NCBI GenBank assembly: GCA_016839865.1
Contig: JAEOTN010000226.1
Span: 1-19,463, forward strand
DNA: 19,463 bases
Source of the DNA: Promethearchaeota archaeon
GTDB lineage: Archaea > Asgardarchaeota > Lokiarchaeia > Sigynarchaeales > MK-D1
Reading direction: 5' to 3'
The notes under the pieces were generated by a model. That model was not told the origin of the DNA. It did no database searches and worked only from the letters and a program-made list of their open reading frames with translations. The position numbers and the translations under genes are program-made. Each line of letters opens with the position of its first letter. The first letter of the stretch is position 1. Below, piece by piece: positions 6,732-14,058 of the stretch.

Positions 6732-9700
6732 TTGTCATCGAAAAAGCGTAGTTCAAAAAATAAGAAGAAAACGAAACCTGTTTCACCACGAAATAGCCTG
6801 TTGCGATTCATGGGGGCAGATACAAAAAATATAGTGAAGAAAGCCGAGAAGAAACCTCACACAAAGAAAACTATACAAAAGAAAAAAGAAATTGAACCCA
6901 AGGCAGTAGAAGCTCTAGAAAAATCCCCTAAAGTGAAGACTTCTGAAAAGAAAGAACCTGATGAAAATCAGGAAATAAAGAAACCAATTGAGAAAATAAA
7001 AAAATCAGTTGAAGAGAAAAAACAAAAAAAAACCATTATAAGTAAGAAACTTGAGAAATCAGACCTTACTTTCTACAAAAAAAATACAAAACCCTTTGGA
7101 GAACAAATTTTCGACAAGAAATTAAGTGAGGAAGAAAAAAAAGGAGCTGCTAAAACGGTTTACGTAAAACATCTTGAGAAGAATGATCTTCTGTGTACAG
7201 ATATGAATGAGGGATTTCTATTAACAGTCGAATATTCTGGAAAGCACAATAAAGCTTATGCAAAATTTTACGATTTAAAGGATCAAAAAATAAAATTCTG
7301 GTTGGATAACACTGAGCACCACCCCTATGCTCTGCATCGAGCGAAAAAAGAAGAGCTTGAATCCATTGAAGAATTGATAGATTTTGATGGATTTGACCAT
7401 ATTGAATCTATTGAGATTGAAGACCTTCTTTATGATCGAAAAATTACCGCATCGAAGATTGTGGCGAAAACTCCTAGTGATATCGGTAAGAAGGGTGATA
7501 TTGTGAATGATGATCCTTTATCACTCAAACCTAGTTCCATTTTTAATATCTTAGCTCGAGCCGGGTATGAGGGAGCATGGGAAGCGAACATTCGTTATCA
7601 CCATAATTTCATTTACGACCGAGATCTTATTCCAGGACTTATTTACCAGATAAAAGATGGAAAAGTTTCCCCAATCCAATTAGAAACTACTCCCGATTTA
7701 GAAAAGAAGTTATTAGAGATATTTGCTGCAGAACCAGAGACTTTTCAAAAGATGGGACAAAGATATATGAAATTATTTTCTTACCCAATCCCGGAAATTC
7801 GACGTGTAGCATTTGATATTGAGGTTGAAGTACCAAAAACGGGAGGACTACCGGATCCAACAGCAGCGAGGGAGAGGTTAACTAGTATTTCATTCTCTAG
7901 TTCAGATGGTATGAACAAAGTGTATGCTCTATGGCGAGAAGAAATACCTATTGGAACAAGGATCACAGATTTCCCTGAAAACACTGAAATAATTTATTTT
8001 AACGACGAAAAAGATTTATTGATTGAGACCTTTCGCATACTTTGGGATTATCCCATAGTAATAACCTTTAATGGAGATAATTTTGACTTAAATTACCTGT
8101 TCCATAGAGCTAAAAATTTAGATCTCTCATCAGAAATCAACCCAATAGAAATTAAAAGGCAGGGTGGTTTTTCCATGGTTGGAACGAATGCGTTCTTAAA
8201 ATATGGAGTGCATCTTGATCTATACCAAATTTTTGCAAATAGAAGCTTAAAGGGGTACGCTTTTGGGGGTATTTATGAACGGAATTCCCTCGATCAAATA
8301 TCAAAAGCATTTTTAGGAGAAGAAAAAATCAAACACGATACTGGTAAGAAATTCTCAGCATTAGACATAGCGACTATGGATTTACAAACACTAACATATT
8401 ACAATATGATTGATTCCGTTCTAACTTTGGATTTAACAAGCTTTGGAGGGAATACTGTATGGAACCTAATTGTATATTTAATGCGTATAACAAAATTACC
8501 TCTTCAAGACCTATTTAGACATCAGATTTCTATGTGGGTTCGCAATATATTGTATTATGAACATAGAAATCGAGGTTATTTAATACCTCGTCGGTCTGAA
8601 CTAGCAGAATTAAAACCTGGAATGGGTGACGAATTCGAAGGAGGTTTTGTATTTAACCCTGTTCCTGGTATTCATTTCAATGTCAGTGTTATGGATTTTA
8701 GCAGTCTATATCCCACTATTATCAAAAACAGAAACCTATCATATGAAACGGTGAACTGTACACATCCTGAATGCCAAGGTGAATTATTACCTGGTGTTCC
8801 ATATTATGTGTGCACAAAGCGAATGGGAATTTTTGCAGTTATTGTAGGTTTCTTTAGAGATATTCGTGTGAAATGGTATAAACCACTATCATCCAATAAG
8901 TCGGTTACTAAAGAAGAACGAAATTTCGCAAAGATTTTACAAAGTGCTCTCAAAGTTTTTATCAATGGAGCCTATGGAGTTATGGCCTCACCCAATTTTG
9001 CATTAAGATGTGTACCCGTTGCGGAATCAACCACAGCGATAGGAAGATACTCGATTCAAGAGACATCAAAGAAAGCTGCTTCAATTGGTGTAAGAACATT
9101 ATACGGTGACACAGATAGTGTTTTTTTACAATCCCCAAGTGAAGAACAAATAGAGGAGATCGCCCAGTGGAGCAGAAAGAATCTAGATTTAGACCTAGAA
9201 GAAGAAAAAATATATCAATTTCTAGCTTTGTCCCAACGGAAAAAAAATTATGTTGGTGTGTATAAGGGAGGTGAATACATCGATGTTAAGGGCATGTCTG
9301 CTAAGAAAAGCAATACACCTCCTTTCATATTCAAAGCTTTCGATGAAATTTCTGAAATTCTGAAGAGAATTACAAATATGGATGAGTTTGAAAGTGAGAA
9401 GAAACATATAATTAAAATAACTCGCTCTTATTTGAAAAGAATTGGCAAACCTTTAGATAAGAAAGGATTCCCAATTGAAGAGTATGCAGTTTCTACCAAA
9501 TTAACAAAACCAATCACCAATTACACAAAAACAATGCCACAACATGTAAAAGCAGCGATTATGGAACAAAAGAGAACTGGGATAAAGGTAGAAGCAGGAG
9601 AATATATTACCTATGTGAAAACAAGAGATACAGAAAAAGTTAGACCAGTTGCACTAGGGAAGATAGAGAATATTGATGTAAAGAAGTATCAACAGAATCT

Positions 9701-9791
9701 GCAAAATGTTCTTGAACAACTATTAGATGCTCTTGATATCAAGTGGGAAGAGATCAAGGGAATGAAAAAACTCGACGCATTTGGAATCTGA
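6732..9791 (+). CDS. polB: Family B DNA polymerase, PolB1-like, with Lys-rich N-terminal extension
   Basis: 1019-residue replicative-type polymerase. Proofreading motifs are intact: Exo I FDIEVE (Asp362, Glu364), Exo II FNGDNFD (Asn447...Asp452), Exo III YNMID (Tyr557, Asp561). Polymerase motifs are intact: A DFSSLYPT (Asp655), B KVFINGAYG (Lys741, Tyr748), C YGDTDS (Asp793, Asp795). The stretch NLSYETVNC...C...YVC (Cys676, Cys681, Cys694) and the following 'RDIRVKWYK' strongly recall Sulfolobus PolB1 (Dpo1), so this is the B1 rather than the B3 lineage. Residues 1-~110 are an extra, Lys/Glu-rich, probably disordered extension absent from compact B-family enzymes; it contains NSLLRFMG (21-28), a possible degenerate PCNA-binding motif. 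The C-terminus ends KKLDAFGI, also faintly PIP-like. Starts at TTG. No other replication gene is adjacent. Both catalytic activities should be functional. Confidence 0.95.
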   Translation: MSSKKRSSKNKKKTKPVSPRNSLLRFMGADTKNIVKKAEKKPHTKKTIQKKKEIEPKAVEALEKSPKVKTSEKKEPDENQEIKKPIEKIKKSVEEKKQKKTIISKKLEKSDLTFYKKNTKPFGEQIFDKKLSEEEKKGAAKTVYVKHLEKNDLLCTDMNEGFLLTVEYSGKHNKAYAKFYDLKDQKIKFWLDNTEHHPYALHRAKKEELESIEELIDFDGFDHIESIEIEDLLYDRKITASKIVAKTPSDIGKKGDIVNDDPLSLKPSSIFNILARAGYEGAWEANIRYHHNFIYDRDLIPGLIYQIKDGKVSPIQLETTPDLEKKLLEIFAAEPETFQKMGQRYMKLFSYPIPEIRRVAFDIEVEVPKTGGLPDPTAARERLTSISFSSSDGMNKVYALWREEIPIGTRITDFPENTEIIYFNDEKDLLIETFRILWDYPIVITFNGDNFDLNYLFHRAKNLDLSSEINPIEIKRQGGFSMVGTNAFLKYGVHLDLYQIFANRSLKGYAFGGIYERNSLDQISKAFLGEEKIKHDTGKKFSALDIATMDLQTLTYYNMIDSVLTLDLTSFGGNTVWNLIVYLMRITKLPLQDLFRHQISMWVRNILYYEHRNRGYLIPRRSELAELKPGMGDEFEGGFVFNPVPGIHFNVSVMDFSSLYPTIIKNRNLSYETVNCTHPECQGELLPGVPYYVCTKRMGIFAVIVGFFRDIRVKWYKPLSSNKSVTKEERNFAKILQSALKVFINGAYGVMASPNFALRCVPVAESTTAIGRYSIQETSKKAASIGVRTLYGDTDSVFLQSPSEEQIEEIAQWSRKNLDLDLEEEKIYQFLALSQRKKNYVGVYKGGEYIDVKGMSAKKSNTPPFIFKAFDEISEILKRITNMDEFESEKKHIIKITRSYLKRIGKPLDKKGFPIEEYAVSTKLTKPITNYTKTMPQHVKAAIMEQKRTGIKVEAGEYITYVKTRDTEKVRPVALGKIENIDVKKYQQNLQNVLEQLLDALDIKWEEIKGMKKLDAFGI

Positions 9792-9817
9792 TTGTATCAC
9801 GGTAGTAATACAAAAGT

Positions 9818-9901
9818 GTGCGTTTAAATTCCTATAAATATAACGAGACGTTTCAATTTTTCATATAAGGCTACCTTAGAATATTTCCAATATAAACGCA
9901 C
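9818..9901. repeat. 9-bp inverted repeat enclosing a second hairpin, polB/orphan gap
   Basis: GTGCGTTTA (9818-9826) and TAAACGCAC (9893-9901) are perfect inverted arms 66 nt apart. Between them TAAGG-CTA-CCTTA (9866-9878) forms a 5-bp stem with a 3-nt loop, and TATA-like CCTATAAATATA (9831-9842) also lies inside. The 178-bp gap from 9792 to 9969 holds no convincing ORF. The block could be the 3' end of polB mRNA, the leader of the next gene, or a small structured RNA. Confidence 0.3.
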
Positions 9902-9969
9902 CAATAATAATAAATCGGAAGGATCATAGCTATGTATAAGCGACAATATTCTCGATTTAGAGGATCCAC

Positions 9970-10326
9970 ATGCAGAAAAACTCACTCATCCCACATGAAG
10001 ATATCTCGGTACTAGCGTTAAGATTATACAGAAAAAATGAGAAATATGATACAATGATCCATGAGTTGGCGAGGTTATGTAAAACTCTACAGATGAACAT
10101 TGATTTAAACGGTTGTTCTGATAACCATTGGGTTGATGTAAATGTGTTTCAAACTGTAGACGAGATGAGAACCAAGTTACGTCATGAGACTTTCAAAGAA
10201 CCATCGAAAGAAGAAATTAAAGCACTAGCAGAAACACTCAAAGAGTATAAACCAGAGAAATCCAAGCTCCATTGGTTCATAGCTGAGAAAACCCTTGTTC
10301 TGGAGAAGCTTAGATCCCTATATTAA
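9970..10326 (+). CDS. Hypothetical protein, 118 residues, unrecognised
   Basis: I do not recognise this protein. It is small and charged, predicted mostly alpha-helical, with no signal peptide, membrane segment, cysteine cluster or nucleotide-binding motif. Helical stretches are at residues ~12-43 (SVLALRLYRKNEKYDTMIHE...), ~62-75 (TVDEMRTKLRHE) and ~79-118 (rich in E/K/L). It starts at ATG with AGAGGA (9959-9964) five bases before, the best ribosome site for several kb, and has a TATA-like CCTATAAATATA upstream. Those signals and a codon pattern like its neighbours support a real gene. It follows polB on the same strand after 178 bp and precedes the transporter by 74 bp; nothing ties it functionally to either. 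Confidence 0.6.
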   Translation: MQKNSLIPHEDISVLALRLYRKNEKYDTMIHELARLCKTLQMNIDLNGCSDNHWVDVNVFQTVDEMRTKLRHETFKEPSKEEIKALAETLKEYKPEKSKLHWFIAEKTLVLEKLRSLY

Positions 10327-10400
10327 GTCGTAATTCATCTCTATTTCTTTCTTTTTGTAGTAACAATATTCATATAATGTGAAAAGGATTTATTTTTGTA

Positions 10401-11279
10401 ATGGATCTCACCATTTTATTCATCGTTCTAATCATGATAGGCAGAGTCGCTCTTCTAGGATACGAGCGTATAGAGTTTAAAAAGGCTGGAGAGAACCAAG
10501 ATCCATTAGTTTCCACATTTTTATTGTTTGCAATTGCAGGAGTCATGCTATTACCAGTACTCATTTTTGCATCATTTGAAGGTGTTGAAGGACTGGTATA
10601 TGCTACCATTTCAGGAACCGTCTATTCAGTAGCTTTTGTGTTATATGTGTATGTATTGGCTAATTATGAAGCGTCTCTTGTATCTCCATTGTATAATTTC
10701 AACGTTTTCTTCTTATTCATATTATCTATGATTTTTCTTGGTGAAAATTTCTTCTGGTTCAAATTAGCTGGTATTTTCTTACTATTTGTTGGAACAAGCC
10801 TACTGGATATAAAACACTCCTTAAAAGAATCAATCGTTGCAGTATTTACAAATCGAGGATGCCTATTAATGATTATAGTTAGTCTACTTATCGCAATAGG
10901 AAGAGTAATTGATGGCTTATTCGTAAAAACAACTACTGACCCATTTCTATACGCAGTAATTCAATATTGGGTAATTTCCTTGTATTTGTTTATTGCAATC
11001 TTAGTTTCCAAAAAAATTAGAATAATTAAAACCGCAATTATAGCCCACTATAAACATTTTTTACTGGGTTCTTTCGCGAATGCATATTCTTACATTCTAC
11101 TTTTAGTCTCTATCTCTATATTTGGTCTTGAACTATCGATTGCAGAGCCCTTATCCATGCTATCACTTCTTGTTACTTTGGGATTATCGGCATGGATATT
11201 GAAGGAAAAAGTAAAAGGTCGTTGGTTAGGTGCTATACTTATGGTAATCGGAGGAATCTTGCTGGTGATCAAATTTTAA
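10401..11279 (+). CDS. EamA/DMT-type transporter, ten membrane helices
   Basis: 292 residues, mostly hydrophobic, with about ten membrane helices arranged as two five-helix EamA repeats. Repeat one (residues ~1-135) closes with 'SMIFLGENFFWFKLAGIFLLFVGTSLL'-like sequence, and repeat two (~150-292) with 'LSMLSLLVTLGLSAWILKEKVKGRWLGAILMVIGGILLV'-like sequence; the [FL]xE(N/K)...G..L...G..L pattern at the end of each half is the family hallmark. DMT/EamA proteins export or exchange small metabolites such as amino acids, nucleotide sugars or drugs. The substrate cannot be predicted. The ATG is preceded at a loose distance by AAAAGGA (10382-10388). The stop codon lies inside an 11-bp inverted repeat, and element 1 begins shortly after. 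A lone gene with no evident partner. Confidence 0.85.
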   Translation: MDLTILFIVLIMIGRVALLGYERIEFKKAGENQDPLVSTFLLFAIAGVMLLPVLIFASFEGVEGLVYATISGTVYSVAFVLYVYVLANYEASLVSPLYNFNVFFLFILSMIFLGENFFWFKLAGIFLLFVGTSLLDIKHSLKESIVAVFTNRGCLLMIIVSLLIAIGRVIDGLFVKTTTDPFLYAVIQYWVISLYLFIAILVSKKIRIIKTAIIAHYKHFLLGSFANAYSYILLLVSISIFGLELSIAEPLSMLSLLVTLGLSAWILKEKVKGRWLGAILMVIGGILLVIKF

Positions 11280-11301
11280 CCGTCAGAATGGGTTAAAATT
11301 T
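11271..11301. terminator. 11-bp perfect inverted repeat across the transporter stop codon
   Basis: AAATTTTAACC (11271-11281), loop GTCAGAATG, GGTTAAAATTT (11291-11301) gives perfect 11-bp arms. The left arm contains the TAA stop of the transporter, and the right arm runs into ATCTTTT. It may be a hairpin-type 3' end or RNA-stability element. It lies just outside, or at, the left end of element 1, so it might alternatively mark the insertion site. Confidence 0.45.
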
Positions 11302-11395
11302 ATCTTTTGACCGAAAGAGAATCCCCTCCTTTAGGTAAGGAATGAATTTCGAGATAGGGGCTATTGTATAAATATACTTCCTCATTAGAATAAAT

Positions 11396-11608
11396 ATGGG
11401 ATATACATTAGAACATGGGTCACATTCTGTATTCAGGCTTTTTTATCACTTAGTTTTTGTAGTGAAATATCGAAGAAAAATTTTTAATAATGAGAGAATC
11501 ATTGATGGATTAAAACAAATTTGGATGCCCTTATATTTTTTAGCGTCCACAAGGCAAGGTAGTCTTGATATAGTGAAAAACTATATCGAGAATCAGGGAA
11601 AAAGGTGA
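11396..11608 (+). pseudogene. tnpA: IS200/IS605 Y1 transposase with internal deletion
   Basis: 70 codons against the usual ~130-150 for this family. Residues 1-42 match the TnpA N-terminus (EHGSHSVFRLFYHLVFVVKYRRK). Residues 43-67 match its C-terminus: IWMPLYFLAS corresponds to the 'LW..SYF..t' segment, and LDIVKNYIENQ to the helix carrying the catalytic tyrosine (Tyr63). The ~70-75 residues between, including the metal-binding HUH (H-x-H) strand, are gone, yet the reading frame is kept. The product therefore retains the nucleophile but cannot coordinate metal and should be inactive. It starts at ATG, 54 bp after the left-end hairpin, and is followed after 72 bp by tnpB. It might still bind DNA or dimerise, but decay is the simpler reading. 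Confidence 0.82.
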
Positions 11609-11680
11609 TTATATCCATTTTAGATTTAAAAAACTCCAACAGTTATCAACTTAAAATAAAAAAACTCTTCATAATCTATT

Positions 11681-12871
11681 ATGCAACTTGTTCGACAGAT
11701 TCAAATGAAAAAAACTCCTTTTTTGGATGAGATAACTCTGTTATCCAAGAATCTGTTTAATGTTGCAACGTATGAGATTCGACAGCAGTTTTTTAGTAAT
11801 AGGAAATGGCTTAGGTATAATGAATTGTGGAAGTGGCTCAGAAATCATGATGCCTATATCGAATTGCACAATAAATGTGGTTCCCACCCACCTCAGCAAG
11901 TTTTGAAACAAGTAGATCAGAACTTCAAGAGTTTCTTTCAAGCAGTTAAATCTTGGAAGAAAGATCCTTCCAAATTTAAAGCAATGCCAAAACTTCCCCA
12001 CTACAAACGCAAAAACGGAAAAAACATGGTCTATTTTACCTCTCTGCAAGTTAGACATAAAAATTGTCATGTTTTGCTTACACGAAAAATGCTGAAATCT
12101 GGTTTTCCAAAGATCAAAACCGATATTGAAAACGTGAAAGGTGTGAGGATTGTTCCTTTTGCCGATAGATACAATATTGAACTCATATATGACTACGAGC
12201 CGACCGACTTACATTTGAATCCAAATAATGCAATAGGAATTGATTTGGGCTTAGAAAACGTCATAACTGCATCAGATAACATTGGTGGTAATCCATTGAT
12301 TATCAAAGGTGGCGTTTTAAAGAGTATAAATCAGTTCTATAACAAAGAGTTGGCAAAATACAAGGCTATGGCTAAAATCTGCAATAATGCGGATACTACA
12401 AACCGAATTTTGAAAATTCATAGAAAGAGAAATAATAAAATAAGAGATTTTTTTCATAAGTCATCAAGAAAAATAGTGAACCATTGTGTTGAACATGATA
12501 TTGGAACGATAGTTATCGGTTACAATGAGTATTGGAAACAGAATATCAATATTGGTAAGAAGAACAACCAAAATTTTGTGTCAATCCCTTTTCTTAAACT
12601 TATCCAACAAATTGAATATAAGGCAGAAATGGTCAGCATTAACGTTATTAGGACAAGTGAAGAATACACTTCTCAAACGTGTAGTTGTTGCGGGATAGTG
12701 AAGAAATCCAATAGAAAATACAGAGGTCTATACGTATGTTCCAAGTGTGATTCTGTCCTAAACGCTGACGTAAATGCCTCAAATAATATTCTTAAAAAAG
12801 AATTTCCCAAATCCAATAGGATAGGGAATAGAGGGCTTTTGAACAGCCCAATAGTGTTAAAGACGTGCTAA
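11681..12871 (+). CDS. tnpB: TnpB RNA-guided nuclease, rearranged RuvC-II
   Basis: 396 residues, full length for a TnpB. Such proteins form a complex with a transposon-end RNA (reRNA/omegaRNA) and cut DNA beside a TAM. RuvC-I is IGIDLGLENVIT (Asp188). The zinc finger is Cys334/Cys337 (TCSCCG) and Cys353/Cys356 (VCSKC). RuvC-III is NADVNASNN (Asp363). In the RuvC-II strand, where canonical TnpBs read [IV]-x-[IV]-E-D-L, this one reads TIVIGYNEYWKQ, with Gly280 at the Glu position. A Glu327 sits just before YTSQTC, where canonical TnpBs usually have Pro or another residue; I infer it may replace the missing Glu. The N-terminal ~170 residues carry the WED/REC-like region. It begins 72 bp after the tnpA remnant and ends 13 bp before the right-end hairpin. 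Active nuclease is possible but unproven. Confidence 0.88.
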   Translation: MQLVRQIQMKKTPFLDEITLLSKNLFNVATYEIRQQFFSNRKWLRYNELWKWLRNHDAYIELHNKCGSHPPQQVLKQVDQNFKSFFQAVKSWKKDPSKFKAMPKLPHYKRKNGKNMVYFTSLQVRHKNCHVLLTRKMLKSGFPKIKTDIENVKGVRIVPFADRYNIELIYDYEPTDLHLNPNNAIGIDLGLENVITASDNIGGNPLIIKGGVLKSINQFYNKELAKYKAMAKICNNADTTNRILKIHRKRNNKIRDFFHKSSRKIVNHCVEHDIGTIVIGYNEYWKQNINIGKKNNQNFVSIPFLKLIQQIEYKAEMVSINVIRTSEEYTSQTCSCCGIVKKSNRKYRGLYVCSKCDSVLNADVNASNNILKKEFPKSNRIGNRGLLNSPIVLKTC

Positions 12872-12928
12872 CAACCTATGAATCTCCTTCCTTTAGGGAG
12901 GAGTAGTTCAATGGATTCAGACATTAAA
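12780..12928 (+). ncRNA. Predicted reRNA (omegaRNA) of element 1
   Basis: In known tnpB elements the guide RNA covers the tnpB 3' end and right transposon end, and its guide is the sequence directly outside the right tip. Here the scaffold would include the right-end hairpin (12884-12903) and TAGTTCA; the guide would start at 12911 (ATGGATTCAGACATTAAACT). The 5' boundary is approximate. No direct evidence of transcription. Confidence 0.45.
12884..12903 (+). repeat. Right-end subterminal hairpin, element 1
   Basis: CTCCTTCC-TTTA-GGGAGGAG forms an 8-bp stem with one T-G wobble and a 4-nt loop, immediately followed by TAGTTCA. It is the probable TnpA recognition hairpin and the terminal stem of the guide RNA. 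Confidence 0.7.
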
Positions 12929-12969
12929 CTTATTATTTTGGCGTTTGTTATATAAAGTGGGGTTTCATC

Positions 12970-14007
12970 GTGCCACAAAAAAGGTGTTACTTCTGCAATG
13001 ATATCATTCTGGGTATACAGCGGAAGTGTCCTTTATGTGGTGAATACTTTTGTAAATTTCATAGAAACTTCTGGAATCACGAATGCATATCTTTACCAAA
13101 GCGTAAAAAGAAAGTTCTAATGGAATTTTCTACATCGTTTGGATCTTCTCCCAGAGTGAACGTCAAAGAAATCCTACGCGTTATTGAAGAGGAACAAAAT
13201 ACGAATTACGTCTTATATCAAGATAAAATCGCATTAATTTACTCAAAACTATCCAGACCCGGTTTAGCAATTGAGAAATATGCAGATATCTTGGAGATTT
13301 GGTCAGATAATCCTGAAATTTTTCATAAAATCGCATTTGAGTATTCGAGATTGAAAGATTTCGAACAAAGCATATCCTTTCAGAGAAAAGCTCATGATTT
13401 TGATCCAATCAATGAAGAATATAGAGAAATGCTCGATGTATACAATCTTCAATTAATAAAACAAAAGAAGAGAAAGAGTAGAATCTTACGAAGGAAATTG
13501 CACAAATACGCTGTGACTTGCATGAAATCTGCAGAAAGATTTATCCGAAAGCGTATGTTACCTGAAGCATTAGAAATCTTGCACTATGGACTTGCAGCAA
13601 CCGCGAGATACTATGATTTGTATGGACAAACTCTGTTTATCAACAATATTGCATATGTTTATGCATTACAGGAAGATTTTGATAACGCTTTATCATCCTA
13701 CAATGTTGCATTGGATATAGCAGAAAAATTGCAGGATAAAGCCTTGGAGCATATTGTAATCCAAAATATCAAAGACTTGGATTCATTCCAGCAGGGAATG
13801 TTTTTACATGTCAAAGATCGGCCTTCTTTTATGAATTTCAGCAACCTTATGATGAAACACTGGGATCGCATCAATAGACCTGAATTTGATGAAGAAATCA
13901 AGAAACTATCGCCTGAAATTCAAGAAAAACTAATTGATTATAAAAAGTTGCTAAATGAAGTAATGGGTGAATCTATGGATACAAAGAAGAAAAAGAAACG
14001 AGATTAA
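12970..14007 (+). CDS. AN1-type zinc finger plus TPR-like repeat protein
   Basis: 345 residues, GTG start. Residues 6-39 fit the AN1 finger pattern exactly: Cys6, Cys9, Cys20, Cys23, Cys28, His31, His37, Cys39 (C-x2-C-x10-C-x2-C-x4-C-x2-H-x5-H-x-C). Residues ~75-150 contain two TPR-like helical pairs ('LYQDKIALIYSKLSRPGLAIEKY', 'EIFHKIAFEYSRLKDFEQSI'), and ~205-255 another ('FINNIAYVYALQEDFDNALSSYNVALDIAEKL'). The C-terminus is Lys-rich (DTKKKKKRD). AN1 fingers in eukaryotes occur in ubiquitin-, p97- and proteasome-linked stress proteins, and archaeal homologues are common. With TPRs, a protein-protein adaptor role is likely; the partner is unknown. TTATATAAAG (about 12948-12957) may be its promoter, though it is close to the start. 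The stop overlaps that of RLI by four bases on the opposite strand. Element 1 ends about 60 bp upstream, so its upstream region has been replaced. Confidence 0.82.
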   Translation: MPQKRCYFCNDIILGIQRKCPLCGEYFCKFHRNFWNHECISLPKRKKKVLMEFSTSFGSSPRVNVKEILRVIEEEQNTNYVLYQDKIALIYSKLSRPGLAIEKYADILEIWSDNPEIFHKIAFEYSRLKDFEQSISFQRKAHDFDPINEEYREMLDVYNLQLIKQKKRKSRILRRKLHKYAVTCMKSAERFIRKRMLPEALEILHYGLAATARYYDLYGQTLFINNIAYVYALQEDFDNALSSYNVALDIAEKLQDKALEHIVIQNIKDLDSFQQGMFLHVKDRPSFMNFSNLMMKHWDRINRPEFDEEIKKLSPEIQEKLIDYKKLLNEVMGESMDTKKKKKRD

Positions 14008-14058
14008 ACCTTTACATAATAATATTCATTATTTACACGTTGCTTTACATCTTTTTTT
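14004..14058. terminator. Overlapping convergent ends with T-rich tracts
   Basis: The AN1-TPR stop (14005-14007) and the RLI stop (14006-14004) share TTAA. On plus, T7 (14052-14058) lies about 45 bases past the AN1-TPR stop, inside the RLI coding sequence. On minus, a T-rich tract begins just past the RLI stop, made by the Lys codons at the AN1-TPR C-terminus (about 13980-13998). Each gene's likely 3' end is within the other. Confidence 0.4.

Larger units (their letters stand above)
11310..12910 (+). mobile_element. IS200/IS605-group element 1 (defective tnpA plus tnpB)
   Basis: The element is bounded by a left subterminal hairpin TCCTT-TAGGT-AAGGA (11327-11341) followed by TGAATTT (11343-11349), and a right hairpin CTCCTTCC-TTTA-GGGAGGAG (12884-12903, one T-G wobble) directly followed by TAGTTCA (12904-12910). 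It carries a tnpA remnant and a full tnpB on the same strand. Subterminal imperfect palindromes without terminal inverted repeats or target duplication are the known architecture of Y1-transposase elements. The right tip is well defined; the left tip is uncertain, somewhere between about 11290 and 11326. It separates the transporter from the AN1-TPR gene. With tnpA broken it can move only if a related TnpA acts in trans. Confidence 0.82.

Noticed and set aside
9930..10003. Short ORF starting at an ATG at 9932 before the orphan gene
   Set aside because: About 23 codons, no ribosome site, and it overlaps the better-supported gene at 9970.
11741..12070. Antisense 109-codon ORF in tnpB of element 1
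   Set aside because: Shadow of a tnpB frame with complete RuvC and zinc-finger motifs.
12947..12969. TTATATAAAG as a confirmed promoter for the AN1-TPR gene
   Set aside because: Its distance to the GTG (about 15 bp) would place the transcription start inside the coding sequence, so it is not listed as a separate promoter.
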